Of a stretch of DNA of 64,000 nucleotides, positions 53,144-62,319 are shown piece after piece; the stretch's first letter is position 1, and each line of letters begins with the position of its first letter. The translations under genes were made by a program, and so were the position numbers. The DNA comes from Lacrimispora indolis DSM 755. Its GTDB lineage: Bacteria; Bacillota; Clostridia; Lachnospirales; Lachnospiraceae. The stretch lies in assembly GCF_000526995.1 (NCBI RefSeq), contig NZ_AZUI01000001.1, forward strand, positions 5,312,001 through 5,376,000, in the 5' to 3' direction. The notes below the pieces were generated by a model, which was given only the letters and a program-made list of their open reading frames with translations, was not told the origin of the DNA and searched no databases.

Positions 53144-54323
53144 CCCGCATCTCCTTTCCCCGGCAGAATACGCTGACCAGGTTTAAATCAGAATCCACAA
53201 CTGTAAGATCCCCGTCTTTGCCGGGTGCTATGCTGCCTTTCCTGTCATCCACATGAATATACCGGGCAGGATTTAAGCTGGTCATCCGCATGATATCAAA
53301 CCAGTCCACACGGGTATGTTTTGCCATATTCTGAACAGAACCAATGTAACTCAGTTCTATCTCCCTGACTGCCTGATAATCCTTTGGATCCAGCCACTCC
53401 ACTCTGCCGTCATAGTGCTCGATCCTCACCTGGTCTCCAGCCTTTATGAACTTCATTTTCCGGACATAATGGTCAAATTCCGTCTGGGTCTGGGCAAGGC
53501 CGCTGCAGTCGGTGGTCATGATGATCCGCTCACTGCCCTTGATCCGGAAAGCGATATCAAATGCTTCATGAGACACGGTCATACCTGTCTGCTTGGCAAA
53601 TTCGCACATCATATCATCAAAATACAGAGCCGCACCCGCCACTCCCGGTTCCCGGTGATGGAATCCGCGCATTCCGCTGAACATATGGGTAACTCCACCC
53701 ACACCGGCATCCTTTATCTCCTTAATCTGGGAGAAGGTGGCTCCGCTGTGGCCAATGGAAGTCTGTATCCCATGGCTTTTGCAGAATTCCAGCACCTCTC
53801 TTGCCCCCTCCTGTTCCACGGCAATGGTCATATAGCGGCAAAGTTCCTTGTTCCGAAAGCTGTTGTAAATTTCCTTCATCACTTCAAGCCTTGGCAAAAT
53901 ACAGCATTCCTCACGCTGCATCCCCCGGTATTGGGGATTGATAAAGGGTCCTTCTAAATGGACTCCCAGCATTTCAGCGCCTGGAAAACCTGCTTCAAAG
54001 GCATCGTCTGCAGCTTTGATACAGCGCTTGATTTCTGATATGGTATCTGCTCCTGAAGTTGCCAGATAAGAAGTGACCCCGGCATAAGGAAGGGTACGGC
54101 ACATCTCCCTTAATGCTCCGGAACTTTTTTCAAACCAAAAAGAACCTGTGGCCCAGCCGTGAATATGGATATCAATAAATCCGGGCAGGATGATGTAATC
54201 GGAAAAATCCTCATATGCCCCTGTAAACTCCTTATGCAATGCTTTGATCTTTCCATGTTCTATTTCTAAAAATCCGTCAAATTCCTCATGTTCAAGAATG
54301 ATATGTTTTGAATAAAGTACCAT
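53118..54323 (-). CDS. nagA: N-acetylglucosamine-6-phosphate deacetylase-like amidohydrolase
   Basis: Amidohydrolase of the NagA family, 401 aa; NagA releases acetate from GlcNAc-6-phosphate. Motifs: FIDIHIHGWATGSF (metal His), HLEGPFINPQYRGMQ (Glu ligand), IGHSGATFSQI, THMFSGMRGFHHREPG and the catalytic Asp in IMTTDCSG. It follows the GH4 gene by 7 nt. The glycoside hydrolysed in this pathway therefore probably contains an N-acetylated amino sugar. Confidence 0.88.
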   Translation of the reverse strand: MVLYSKHIILEHEEFDGFLEIEHGKIKALHKEFTGAYEDFSDYIILPGFIDIHIHGWATGSFWFEKSSGALREMCRTLPYAGVTSYLATSGADTISEIKRCIKAADDAFEAGFPGAEMLGVHLEGPFINPQYRGMQREECCILPRLEVMKEIYNSFRNKELCRYMTIAVEQEGAREVLEFCKSHGIQTSIGHSGATFSQIKEIKDAGVGGVTHMFSGMRGFHHREPGVAGAALYFDDMMCEFAKQTGMTVSHEAFDIAFRIKGSERIIMTTDCSGLAQTQTEFDHYVRKMKFIKAGDQVRIEHYDGRVEWLDPKDYQAVREIELSYIGSVQNMAKHTRVDWFDIMRMTSLNPARYIHVDDRKGSIAPGKDGDLTVVDSDLNLVSVFCRGKEMRDGDEMCCK

Positions 54324-54330
54324 GATCCAC

Positions 54331-55653
54331 CTACCTTAATGTCCAATAATCTTTGTTTGCAGCCATCAGGTCATCAAGCACCGCTTTTGCCTTAGAAGGG
54401 TCCACCACAGTGCGGTTTAAGGTCAGGGCCATCAGCGCTTTTGTATAATCTTTTTCCATAAATGCTTCCACTGTCAACAGCTCATAGGCATATTGTCCTT
54501 CCATTAACCCTTTGTAATAAAGCTTTATTGACCCAAAAGGATATCCCTTTGCCCCCTCCTTTCCAATGGTTCCCGCTACCTCTACTATTGCTTCCGGTTC
54601 AAAGTTATCAATGATCCCCTGGTTTTTCACCATCACAATAAATTCATTGTTTAAGTCATACGCAATGGATTCCGCCACCTCCACCATCAGGTTCCCAAAC
54701 ACGCTGTTGGTAAGCATTTCCAGTCCATCCATCCGGTCCTTTCCCACAGCCCGTGCACACAGTTCGAAAACTTCCTTTTCCCTGGAATCCCTGGATTCAT
54801 CGGCACGGGTGTAATCCGGATCGCTTTCAGCCACGATCTCATCCGGAAACATGTAATACTGCAAATAGGTGGTAGGAATGTATTCATCCATCAGCTTCAT
54901 GTATTTGTTCACCCTTACATAAGTATCCAGCCATGACTTGGAACGCTGTTCCGCATTAAAGGGCTTAAAATCATGATCCTTTAAATAGGAACGTAAGGCA
55001 TCAAAGTAATCATTTTCCTCCGCATCCTTAAGCTCCGTAAACCATCCGAAATGGTTCAATCCAAAATAACGCGCCCGAAGTCTTTCCTGGGGCACACCAA
55101 GAATCTTGGAATAGCTCTTCATCAGGGAATAGGGCTGGTCGCAGAGGTTTAAAATGCGCTTATCATCAGGAAACAGCCTGTCAAGCCCTAAGGCCACAAT
55201 GGCGGCAGGATTGGTATAGTTTAAGATCCAGGTATCCCTGGAATAGGAACGGACCTTTTCCACCATTTGCTTCATGGCTCCCAGGGAACGCATCCCATAG
55301 GCAAATCCGCCGGGGCCGCAGGTTTCCTGTCCAACCAGCCCGTAGCGCAAAGGGATCTTTTCATCCAGGGAACGCATCTTAGTCTTTCCCACCCGCATCT
55401 GGCAGAAAACAAAATCGGTTTCCCTGTATGCTTCATCCTCATCCGTGGTAAACACTGCCTGGCATTCAGGATAATAGCACTTTAACACCAAACGGTCATA
55501 ATCCTCCATCAATCCCATGCGCTCCTTATCGATATCATAGAAGATGATTTTTGAAAGAGGAAAACGTTCCTTATAATTGACCAGTGTCCCCACAAGTGCA
55601 GGCACCCGGGCACTTCCTGCTCCGGAAATCGTAATCACATGTTGTTTTCTCAT
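54331..55653 (-). CDS. Glycoside hydrolase family 4 (6-phospho-glycosidase)
   Basis: NAD+- and Mn2+-dependent GH4 enzyme, 440 aa, which cleaves 6-phosphoglycosides by oxidation-elimination. The NAD site is ISGAGSARVPALVG; metal and substrate residues lie in NLCDQPYSLMK (Cys), RARYFGLNHFGWF (His) and VGQETCGPGGF. It resembles CelF/LicH-type enzymes more than MelA, but alpha or beta preference cannot be told. With the PTS and NagA next to it, it would cut an imported 6-phospho-N-acetylglucosaminide-type substrate. Confidence 0.9.
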   Translation of the reverse strand: MRKQHVITISGAGSARVPALVGTLVNYKERFPLSKIIFYDIDKERMGLMEDYDRLVLKCYYPECQAVFTTDEDEAYRETDFVFCQMRVGKTKMRSLDEKIPLRYGLVGQETCGPGGFAYGMRSLGAMKQMVEKVRSYSRDTWILNYTNPAAIVALGLDRLFPDDKRILNLCDQPYSLMKSYSKILGVPQERLRARYFGLNHFGWFTELKDAEENDYFDALRSYLKDHDFKPFNAEQRSKSWLDTYVRVNKYMKLMDEYIPTTYLQYYMFPDEIVAESDPDYTRADESRDSREKEVFELCARAVGKDRMDGLEMLTNSVFGNLMVEVAESIAYDLNNEFIVMVKNQGIIDNFEPEAIVEVAGTIGKEGAKGYPFGSIKLYYKGLMEGQYAYELLTVEAFMEKDYTKALMALTLNRTVVDPSKAKAVLDDLMAANKDYWTLR

Positions 55654-55736
55654 GTTACTCTCCTTGTATTCTTAATGATGAAAGGGAATGCCGCAAAATA
55701 CTGCCACATCCCCTTATTTGAATAAATACTGCCCCT

Positions 55737-57143
55737 TTATTGGTCAGCCGCAGCCTCCCTGTCACCGCCATTCTCTTTCGGCTCCAGTGTTCTCTTTAAT
55801 TTCTCAGCCCTTTTTAGCGCCTTCTGCCCCATCTCTTCTGCAAGTACGCTGCAAAGCCCTGTATAATTTGCAGGATCGATCATGGATTTCAGCTCATCTG
55901 CCGTAAACATGGAAGCCAGTGTTACATCCTCTGTCAGTACATGATAATAATCCTTCCCTTCCAGCTCCGTTTCCATGGCTTTCTCGTACATGAGCTCATG
56001 GGCCCTGTCCTTGCCGATTTTTTCAGCCACATTCATCATTACAAATTCGCTGTTATCAAGTCCCTGATTTAAATTCACATTTTTAAGCATCTGCTCTTTG
56101 TTGATCTGCAGGGTCCGGCTCAGCTCCTCGGCCCGGATCAGTACCTCGGCAGTCAGCTGAAGTCCTTCCTCCATAATGCCGTCAAACAGCATATAGGAGC
56201 TGCTGTCTCCCTCAAACATCCGCACAGCAGAGTATAATCCCACAGCGGGAAGGGAGTAAAGCTTCTGGGAATTGGCGATGATCCCCTTGGAAAGCTTGGG
56301 ATTGATCTTCTGAGGCATAGTGGAGCTGCCGATGGTTCCAGGTGTAAAGGATTCGCTGACTTCTGAAAACTCTTCGATTCCAGTATAATAAACCTCTTCT
56401 GCCATTTTGTGAAAGGTATTGCATAAGAGCGCCAGATTCATTAAATATTCCAGCTTCATCTGGCTCATATTCCGGCTGGGCACCTCCATGGAACCCATTC
56501 CCAGTTTCCTGGCAACCCGTTCCTGAATCCTGGGACCTGCAAGGCCAGGGGCATGAAAGCCTCCCGCAGCCCCTCCCATCATGGTCACGAATACCCGCTT
56601 CTCGCTTTCCTCCAATCGCTCTAAGGAGGTGAGAAGCTCGCTGATCCAGACAGAAACCTTATACCCATAGGTGATGGGTATGGCATGCCTGCCATGAGTT
56701 CTCCCAGCCATAACTGTATCCCTATGGTCACGGGCCTGCCTGCCTAAGCTTTCCAGGATATCTGCAAGAAAGCTTTTGAAAACAGAATTTACCTGCTTTG
56801 CAATATAAAGCTGGGAGGTCTGCTGGATATTCTGAGTGGTGACTCCGTAATGGACATATTTCCCCCCTTCTCCCCTGCACGCTTTTACCAGCACTTTTAC
56901 AAAGGGAACAAACCCATGGCCCACCCTGGCTTTGATCTGCTCCATTTCATTTAAGTCCAGATCCTCAAGCCGGACCGCCCCAATGTCCCTGGCAGCCTCC
57001 ATGGGAATAAAGCCCTCCTCTGCCTGGGAAAGTGCCAGAGCTGCCTCCACCTTCAGCCACGTCTCGTATTTGACTGTTTCGCCTAACAGTTTTTTAATTC
57101 CTCTGTCATCCAGTTTACTCTTAGAATCATAGAAAGCTCTCAT
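55737..57143 (-). CDS. Fumarase/aspartase-superfamily lyase (PurB/CMLE-like)
   Basis: Member of the superfamily that eliminates fumarate (or similar) from succinyl-type substrates, e.g. adenylosuccinate lyase, argininosuccinate lyase and carboxymuconate cycloisomerase. The signature GSSTMPQKINP (about residue 280) and the active-site blocks HYGVTTQNIQQTS and AGRTHGRHAIPI are present. 468 aa. Purine synthesis is unlikely because the gene lies inside a PTS/GH4/nagA operon; a substrate with a succinyl, malyl or related carboxylate group is more plausible. It ends with a charged Lys/Glu tail. Confidence 0.85.
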   Translation of the reverse strand: MRAFYDSKSKLDDRGIKKLLGETVKYETWLKVEAALALSQAEEGFIPMEAARDIGAVRLEDLDLNEMEQIKARVGHGFVPFVKVLVKACRGEGGKYVHYGVTTQNIQQTSQLYIAKQVNSVFKSFLADILESLGRQARDHRDTVMAGRTHGRHAIPITYGYKVSVWISELLTSLERLEESEKRVFVTMMGGAAGGFHAPGLAGPRIQERVARKLGMGSMEVPSRNMSQMKLEYLMNLALLCNTFHKMAEEVYYTGIEEFSEVSESFTPGTIGSSTMPQKINPKLSKGIIANSQKLYSLPAVGLYSAVRMFEGDSSSYMLFDGIMEEGLQLTAEVLIRAEELSRTLQINKEQMLKNVNLNQGLDNSEFVMMNVAEKIGKDRAHELMYEKAMETELEGKDYYHVLTEDVTLASMFTADELKSMIDPANYTGLCSVLAEEMGQKALKRAEKLKRTLEPKENGGDREAAADQ

Positions 57144-57153
57144 CGTACACCCC

Positions 57154-58728
57154 TTATTTTTTCATAGCATCGTCTACCGCATGACGGACAAATTCCACAT
57201 GAGGCCCAAAAACAACGTGAATGTGATCCGTTGACGGGAAGAAGATGCCCGCACAGCCGGAATCCTTGATTTTGATCTGATCTACCTTGGAAGGATCCTT
57301 TAAGTCAACCCGCAGGCGGGAAATGCAGTTTTCCACACTCAGAATATTGTCCTTGCCGCCCAGGCCTTTGATGACGATTTCAGCGATCGCCGGCCAGTTC
57401 TTTTCCTTCAGCAGAACACTTGCGGATTCTTCAATTTCAAATCCTTCCCGTCCCGGTGTTTCCAGATTATATTTTTCAATAAACCATTTGAATACAAAGT
57501 AAAACACAACAAAGTTCCCGATTCCCAAAAGAATGAGATTGAACCAATGAGTATTTTCATACAAAAGTCCAAAAATTCCAAAATCAAAAATTGTACCCCT
57601 GATATAGCCGATGGAGATATGAAGCATTTGATATGGAATGGAACCAATGCCGCTCATAACACAGTACAGAATGAACAGCGGCGGTGAAATAAACAGGAAT
57701 GAAAATTCCAGCGGCTCTGTGATATTCCCTAAAAACGCAGTCAAACAGCAGGTAAGGATCACACCCTTTGCAATCTTTCTGTTTTTCAGATAGGAGGTGC
57801 GGTACATGGCCAGGCCAACAGCCGGCACCCGGAACAGAGTGGTCAGCATCTGTGCGCCTCCTAAATAGCTGGTAAGGGTGGGCATGAGCTGGCCCCAGTA
57901 TTCGCTGCCGGGCCCTAAGTTAAACAAAACTTCATTGGTTGCATTGAGGATTCCCACATATTCGGTTCCGTTGATCATATAGGTTCCGCCTGCCTCAGTA
58001 AAACGTACCATTGAGGAAAGAACATGATGTAAGCCAAATGGAATCAACGCACGGTTTAAGGCGTAATAAATGGCGTTTCCTATGTACGGCGTTGTAAAAA
58101 TAAAGGAAATGCTGATGAGAAAATTGGTCAGCAGATTCCAGAATACGGGGATGATGAGACCGATGGGAATCATTAATCCAAAAGTGATGATGGGAATGGA
58201 TTTCTTTCCCCCAAAGAATGCAAATGCAAGGGGAAGCTCCAGACGGTAGAACCGGTCCGCTACCTTGGCAGCCACCAAACCTGAGATCAGGCCCCCAAGC
58301 GCCTCAATCTTTAAGGTCTGAATGCCAAGAACGGTCCCCTGCCCCACTTGAGCCGCGATCTCCGGATCAGCCAGGGTTCCCGTCTGCTTCAGATAAACAC
58401 TCATGACCACATTTAAGGTCAAATAGCCCACAACCGACGAAAAAACGGCGATTCCTTTTTCATTCTTTGCCATTCCCTGGGCAACGCCCATGGCAAACAG
58501 CAATGGAATATTGTTAAAAACAATGCTTGTAATGGTCTGTAAACTGGATAAGATAAGCTTTAAAACCTGACTTCCCAAAAACGGGAATTTCTCTATCATG
58601 TAAGACTGCCCTAATGCACTGCAAATACCCATAACCATACCAATAGGGGCGAGAAGCGCGATTGGCAGAAGGAGAGACCGCCCAAACGTTTGGATGCCGT
58701 CTTTCCAGCTAGACTTTTTATTGCTCAT
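57154..58728 (-). CDS. Glucose/alpha-glucoside-family PTS permease, EIICB
   Basis: Enzyme II of the glucose superfamily, 524 aa: EIIC with about ten helices (start WKDGIQTFGRSLLLPIALL, sugar-site motif NITEPLEFSFLF), then EIIB with the phosphorylatable Cys in SVENCISRLRVDL (about residue 465). No EIIA domain is present in the gene or the operon, so a shared EIIA must serve it. The layout is like MalX/GlvC or NagE-type permeases. It is the first gene of the operon. Confidence 0.92.
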   Translation of the reverse strand: MSNKKSSWKDGIQTFGRSLLLPIALLAPIGMVMGICSALGQSYMIEKFPFLGSQVLKLILSSLQTITSIVFNNIPLLFAMGVAQGMAKNEKGIAVFSSVVGYLTLNVVMSVYLKQTGTLADPEIAAQVGQGTVLGIQTLKIEALGGLISGLVAAKVADRFYRLELPLAFAFFGGKKSIPIITFGLMIPIGLIIPVFWNLLTNFLISISFIFTTPYIGNAIYYALNRALIPFGLHHVLSSMVRFTEAGGTYMINGTEYVGILNATNEVLFNLGPGSEYWGQLMPTLTSYLGGAQMLTTLFRVPAVGLAMYRTSYLKNRKIAKGVILTCCLTAFLGNITEPLEFSFLFISPPLFILYCVMSGIGSIPYQMLHISIGYIRGTIFDFGIFGLLYENTHWFNLILLGIGNFVVFYFVFKWFIEKYNLETPGREGFEIEESASVLLKEKNWPAIAEIVIKGLGGKDNILSVENCISRLRVDLKDPSKVDQIKIKDSGCAGIFFPSTDHIHVVFGPHVEFVRHAVDDAMKK

Positions 58729-58789
58729 ATTTTTTCCCTTCCTTTGTTATGACATTGTGGTTTTTTAAGGCGCCTTTGAAACTGTGTTC

Positions 58790-58870
58790 ATTATGGCAGA
58801 TTCGATCAGTTGCTTCAAGGCAAAAAAATTACATTTTATTGTTGCGTTTAGCTGCCCTTAAATTTATAAT
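58790..58870. promoter_or_regulatory. Divergent promoters of the PTS operon and PRD regulator
   Basis: Minus strand: -35 TTGAAG (58818-58813), 17 bp, -10 CATAAT (58795-58790) for the PTS operon. Plus strand: -35 TTGCGT (58842-58847), 17 bp, -10 TATAAT (58865-58870) for the regulator. The 24 bp between the two -35 boxes would hold a shared activator site. Confidence 0.7.
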
Positions 58871-58909
58871 GAAACCATTACAGCCACAACGGCACAGGAG
58901 GAACACACT

Positions 58910-60457
58910 ATGGGATTAAGCTACAGCGATTTAAGCCTGCTTCGTTTTCTGCAAAAAAGGCAGCGCATTTCCTTATCAAAGGTGGCCCTGCAGTTTCAAA
59001 AGGATGAAATATCCATACGGCGGACTATTGAACGGATCAATCTTTTCTCTCCAGAGCCAATGGTGGAAATACAAAAAGGCTTCTGCCTAAGCCGTTTAAG
59101 CTACAAGGAATTTGTGGATTTTATCCAGCAGATTACCATGGGCGATTATACCAGTTCTTACATCGAGCGGATCCGCGTCATGATTGTGACCATTTTTTTC
59201 AACGGCTATGTCAACGCTTCTTCCCTGTATGAATATTGGGGGCTTTCCCTGACCACGAAAAAGCAGGATACCGCCCATCTCCGTCAATTTTTGTCCAGGC
59301 ACGGCCTGTCCCTTCTCACCTTAAAGAAAAAAGGACTTACCATTGAAGGTGATGAGCTGCAGTTAAGGTTTCTTGTGATCGACATCCTTCACCCTTTGCT
59401 GGAATTTACAGCAGAAAACAGGATCGAGGCCCGTTATGCCAACACTCCTCTGGAAAAACAAAGCTATGATCTGGCGGGCACCTATTTACAGCCAGTGTCC
59501 CGCCAGGCAGTGGAACAGCTGAATTCCTTTTTAACAGAATACAACTTGTCCCTGAACTACCCTTCCAAAAAGTTTCTTCTGCTGTTTATCTGCATCATGG
59601 AAATCCGGCCTGTTGATGAATCCATGGACTTTTGCTACCGGCTGCCCCTGGCGCCGCTTAATATCCGCTTCGTTGACGGCCTTCGGGAAAACAAGCTGTA
59701 CAATGTGGCTTTCAGCATGATGAACTTTTCCCGGAGCCTGGATTTTCCCTTTGACAAACGATTGTGGCATACCACGGAACAGTTTACGGAACAGGTGGTG
59801 AATCATTTAAAAACCCCCTTTACCATCCAGGAAGAATTTATCAATGAGCTATACAGCTATTTCTACCGGGAGATCACCCTGAACCACTTCCATTGTACCT
59901 TTGTGGACAAAACCGTAGAAAATACGAAAGAACAGTTTTCATATCTGTATGAAACCATCAGAAAATATGAGGTGTACTTTAAGGCCTCCTACAATTTTTC
60001 CTTTATGGACGAACACGTTTCCACCCTGACCCTGCTGGTGCAAAAACACATCCTGCGCAACCGGACCATAACCCGGCATTATAAGAAAATCGTGGTGATG
60101 ACCAGCATCAACTTTGAACGGGTCAGCTTTTTTCTGGAGCAGACAAAGGAATATGTAGAGCTGCAATGGATGGGCACTCTGAACATTAACGAAATCCATA
60201 AGCTGAAAGGCATGGATTATGATTACATCTTTTGTTTCTCATCCCGTATTTTTAACCTCCTTAACAGCCAGGACCTTCCTGTCATCCGCATGAATTTCTT
60301 TGTGGACAGCAGTGATATGGAAACCCTTTTGGCACACGGCTTTTCAACACGGAAGCACCGCTTCTTAACCGCCAGCTTTGTGTCGGAAATCGGCGGAAAA
60401 AGCGAGCCTGAGATAGAAGCTTATTTAAAGGAAAATTACGGGGATTACTTTGTGTAA
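58910..60457 (+). CDS. PRD/Mga-type transcriptional regulator
   Basis: 515-aa regulator with an N-terminal helix-turn-helix (about residues 1-60, ISLSKVALQFQKDEISIRRTIERI), a second helical DNA-binding-like region (about 75-155), a PTS-regulation-type helical region (about 170-400) and a C-terminal EIIB-like part (KIVVMTSINFERVSFFLEQ). It lies divergent to the PTS operon and probably activates it according to PTS phosphorylation. A GGAGG site precedes the ATG. Confidence 0.82.
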   Translation: MGLSYSDLSLLRFLQKRQRISLSKVALQFQKDEISIRRTIERINLFSPEPMVEIQKGFCLSRLSYKEFVDFIQQITMGDYTSSYIERIRVMIVTIFFNGYVNASSLYEYWGLSLTTKKQDTAHLRQFLSRHGLSLLTLKKKGLTIEGDELQLRFLVIDILHPLLEFTAENRIEARYANTPLEKQSYDLAGTYLQPVSRQAVEQLNSFLTEYNLSLNYPSKKFLLLFICIMEIRPVDESMDFCYRLPLAPLNIRFVDGLRENKLYNVAFSMMNFSRSLDFPFDKRLWHTTEQFTEQVVNHLKTPFTIQEEFINELYSYFYREITLNHFHCTFVDKTVENTKEQFSYLYETIRKYEVYFKASYNFSFMDEHVSTLTLLVQKHILRNRTITRHYKKIVVMTSINFERVSFFLEQTKEYVELQWMGTLNINEIHKLKGMDYDYIFCFSSRIFNLLNSQDLPVIRMNFFVDSSDMETLLAHGFSTRKHRFLTASFVSEIGGKSEPEIEAYLKENYGDYFV

Positions 60458-60495
60458 AACGGATGGTGAGGGCATACTCCCCCATGGGAAATATC

Positions 60496-60577
60496 AAAAA
60501 AAGCACCTGACTTTGTTTCTGATGAATGACATGAAAATCATCCCAGAAAAAATCAAGTGCTGTCTTTTTATTTTTAC
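60496..60577. terminator. Bidirectional terminator between the PRD gene and deoB
   Basis: Imperfect long stem with outer arms AGCACcTGA and TCAAGTGCT. T runs flank it on both sides (TTTTTATTTTT on plus, seven T on minus), fitting the convergent genes. Confidence 0.6.
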
Positions 60578-60617
60578 TTTTGTTTACGCAGGTGAATCCT
60601 CCGGACATCTGGAGTTC

Positions 60618-61805
60618 CTAAAGCAATTCCTCCATGGGTTCACCGATCATATTCTCAGCTTTATGCAAACCGAAATTATCCAATACGGTCGCTCCGATCA
60701 CTGCAAAGGTATCCCGTTCTCTTAATTCCCCGCAATGATCATAGGACGGTGAATAGGCCAGTAACGGCACTTTTTCCTTTGTATGATCGCTTCCCTTGTA
60801 AGTAGGATCATTGCCATGGTCTGCCGTAATCAGCAGTAAATCGTCTTCCTTTAAGAGAGGAAGAAGTTCTCCCAGCTTTTCATCAAACCGCTCCAGTTCC
60901 GCACCATATCCCAAGGGATCCCGGCGGTGTCCCCAGAGAGCATCAAAATCCACCAGATTCACAAAGCACAACCCGTTAAAATCTCTTTTTGCGAGCTCTA
61001 TGGTCTGTTCCATACCATGAACACTGCTTTGGGACTTGTTGCCTTCTGTGAGCCCTTCGCCGTCGAAAATATCATAGATCTTTCCTACACTGATCACATC
61101 CAGGCCTGCATCCTTTAATATATTGAGGGCTGTGGTGCCAAAGGGCTTTAAGGCGTAATCATGACGGTTGGCAGTCCTCTTAAACTCGCCCTTTTTCATG
61201 CCTACATAAGGCCTTGCAATCACTCTGCCCACCTTCCATTCGTCCCTTAAGGTCAGTTCTCTTGCAATTTCACAGCAGCGGTAAAGCTCCTGCAGGCCAA
61301 AGGTTTCCTCATTGGCGCAGATCTGAAGAACCGAATCAGCAGAAGTATAAACGATCATGTCACCGGTGGCTATCTGATGCTCTCCCAGTTCATCCATGAT
61401 TTCCGTACCGCTGGCGGATTTATTTCCCACAATTTTATGTCCGGTGCGCTTTTCCAATTCATCTAACAGTTCCTTTGGGAAGCCTGTTTCCGTAAAGGTT
61501 TTGAAAGGCTTTGTAATGTAAAGGCCCATCATCTCCCAATGACCTGTCATGGTGTCTTTTCCAACACTGGCTTCATTCAGCTTTCCATAATACGCCATAG
61601 GCTCAGCCACAGGCTTTACATGATTTAAGGGACGTAAATTCCCCAAACCAAACTTTTCCATATTAGGCAGGTTTAAATGATCCACGGAAGCATCAATATG
61701 CCCAAGTGTATCACTGCCCTCATCATCGTACTGGGCGGCATTATCCATGGCGCCTATTCCTAAAGAATCAATAACAACTACAAAAACACGTTTAAATCGT
61801 TTCAT
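60618..61805 (-). CDS. deoB: Phosphopentomutase
   Basis: Interconverts (deoxy)ribose-1-phosphate and (deoxy)ribose-5-phosphate in nucleoside breakdown. The 395-aa alkaline-phosphatase-superfamily protein has metal ligands in [16 protein letters not shown] (Asp) and [22 protein letters not shown] 61805 has GGAGGG three bases upstream; the open frame extends to 61892. No other nucleoside genes are intact next to it. Confidence 0.95.
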   Translation of the reverse strand: MKRFKRVFVVVIDSLGIGAMDNAAQYDDEGSDTLGHIDASVDHLNLPNMEKFGLGNLRPLNHVKPVAEPMAYYGKLNEASVGKDTMTGHWEMMGLYITKPFKTFTETGFPKELLDELEKRTGHKIVGNKSASGTEIMDELGEHQIATGDMIVYTSADSVLQICANEETFGLQELYRCCEIARELTLRDEWKVGRVIARPYVGMKKGEFKRTANRHDYALKPFGTTALNILKDAGLDVISVGKIYDIFDGEGLTEGNKSQSSVHGMEQTIELAKRDFNGLCFVNLVDFDALWGHRRDPLGYGAELERFDEKLGELLPLLKEDDLLLITADHGNDPTYKGSDHTKEKVPLLAYSPSYDHCGELRERDTFAVIGATVLDNFGLHKAENMIGEPMEELL

Positions 61806-61904
61806 ATTCCCTCCCTGCAGATTCATTAAATGATCCGTTCCCTGCAGCCGCAAACAGCAATCTTCCAGGAATTCATCATGAGCTCGCTCCATGCGCAGCC
61901 CTGT

Positions 61905-62132
61905 TCATATTATGGACGCTTGTCTGCCTGCCCTGTGCGGGACTTCTTCCCTGGAAAAGGCTGTAACAGAAATCGTCAAAATTGTTGCAGCCTGTCTTCC
62001 GGTTATATTTGCATTGCGGAGCAGAGCAAGGTTCTCCATTTCTCCACAAATTACGTGAACCGTTTCGTGCAGCTCCTTATTGGAGTTTACCCCGGCCTCA
62101 TAATAAAATACGTAACCGGAGCGGACACTCCT
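61905..62132 (-). other. Unassigned open stretch upstream of deoB
   Basis: A 75-codon minus-strand frame with no good start codon near its beginning; an internal ATG at 62039 would give 44 residues. The translation contains NKELHETVHVICGEMENLAL, with an HExxH-like string, but I do not recognise a family. It may be a decayed gene fragment or chance. The remaining part of the gap 61806-62319 holds the promoter at 62211-62238 and nothing else I can support. Confidence 0.2.
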
Positions 62133-62210
62133 TCATGGTATTTTATCTGCTGCCCGTCTGCACCTGCATGCTCATTCGGCATGGGTTATATACTATATCT
62201 TTACTCCTTT

Positions 62211-62238
62211 ATTATACAATTTCAGAGAATTTTTGCAA
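62211..62238 (-). promoter_or_regulatory. Probable promoter upstream of deoB
   Basis: Minus strand -35 TTGCAA (62238-62233), 16-bp spacer, -10 TATAAT (62216-62211). It would give a leader of about 400 nt before deoB, which contains paired segments such as ATAAAATAC/GTATTTTAT. Confidence 0.55.
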
Positions 62239-62319
62239 TCCTTTTCTCTGTTTTCACAAAAATGTCCCTTATGTCCTCTTTTGATATTACACGTTACAAG
62301 ACCATACACTTATTAAAGT

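Noticed and set aside
55737..57143. Housekeeping adenylosuccinate lyase (purB)
   Set aside because: It is embedded in a PTS/GH4/nagA operon without purine genes; another substrate is more likely, though purB activity cannot be excluded.
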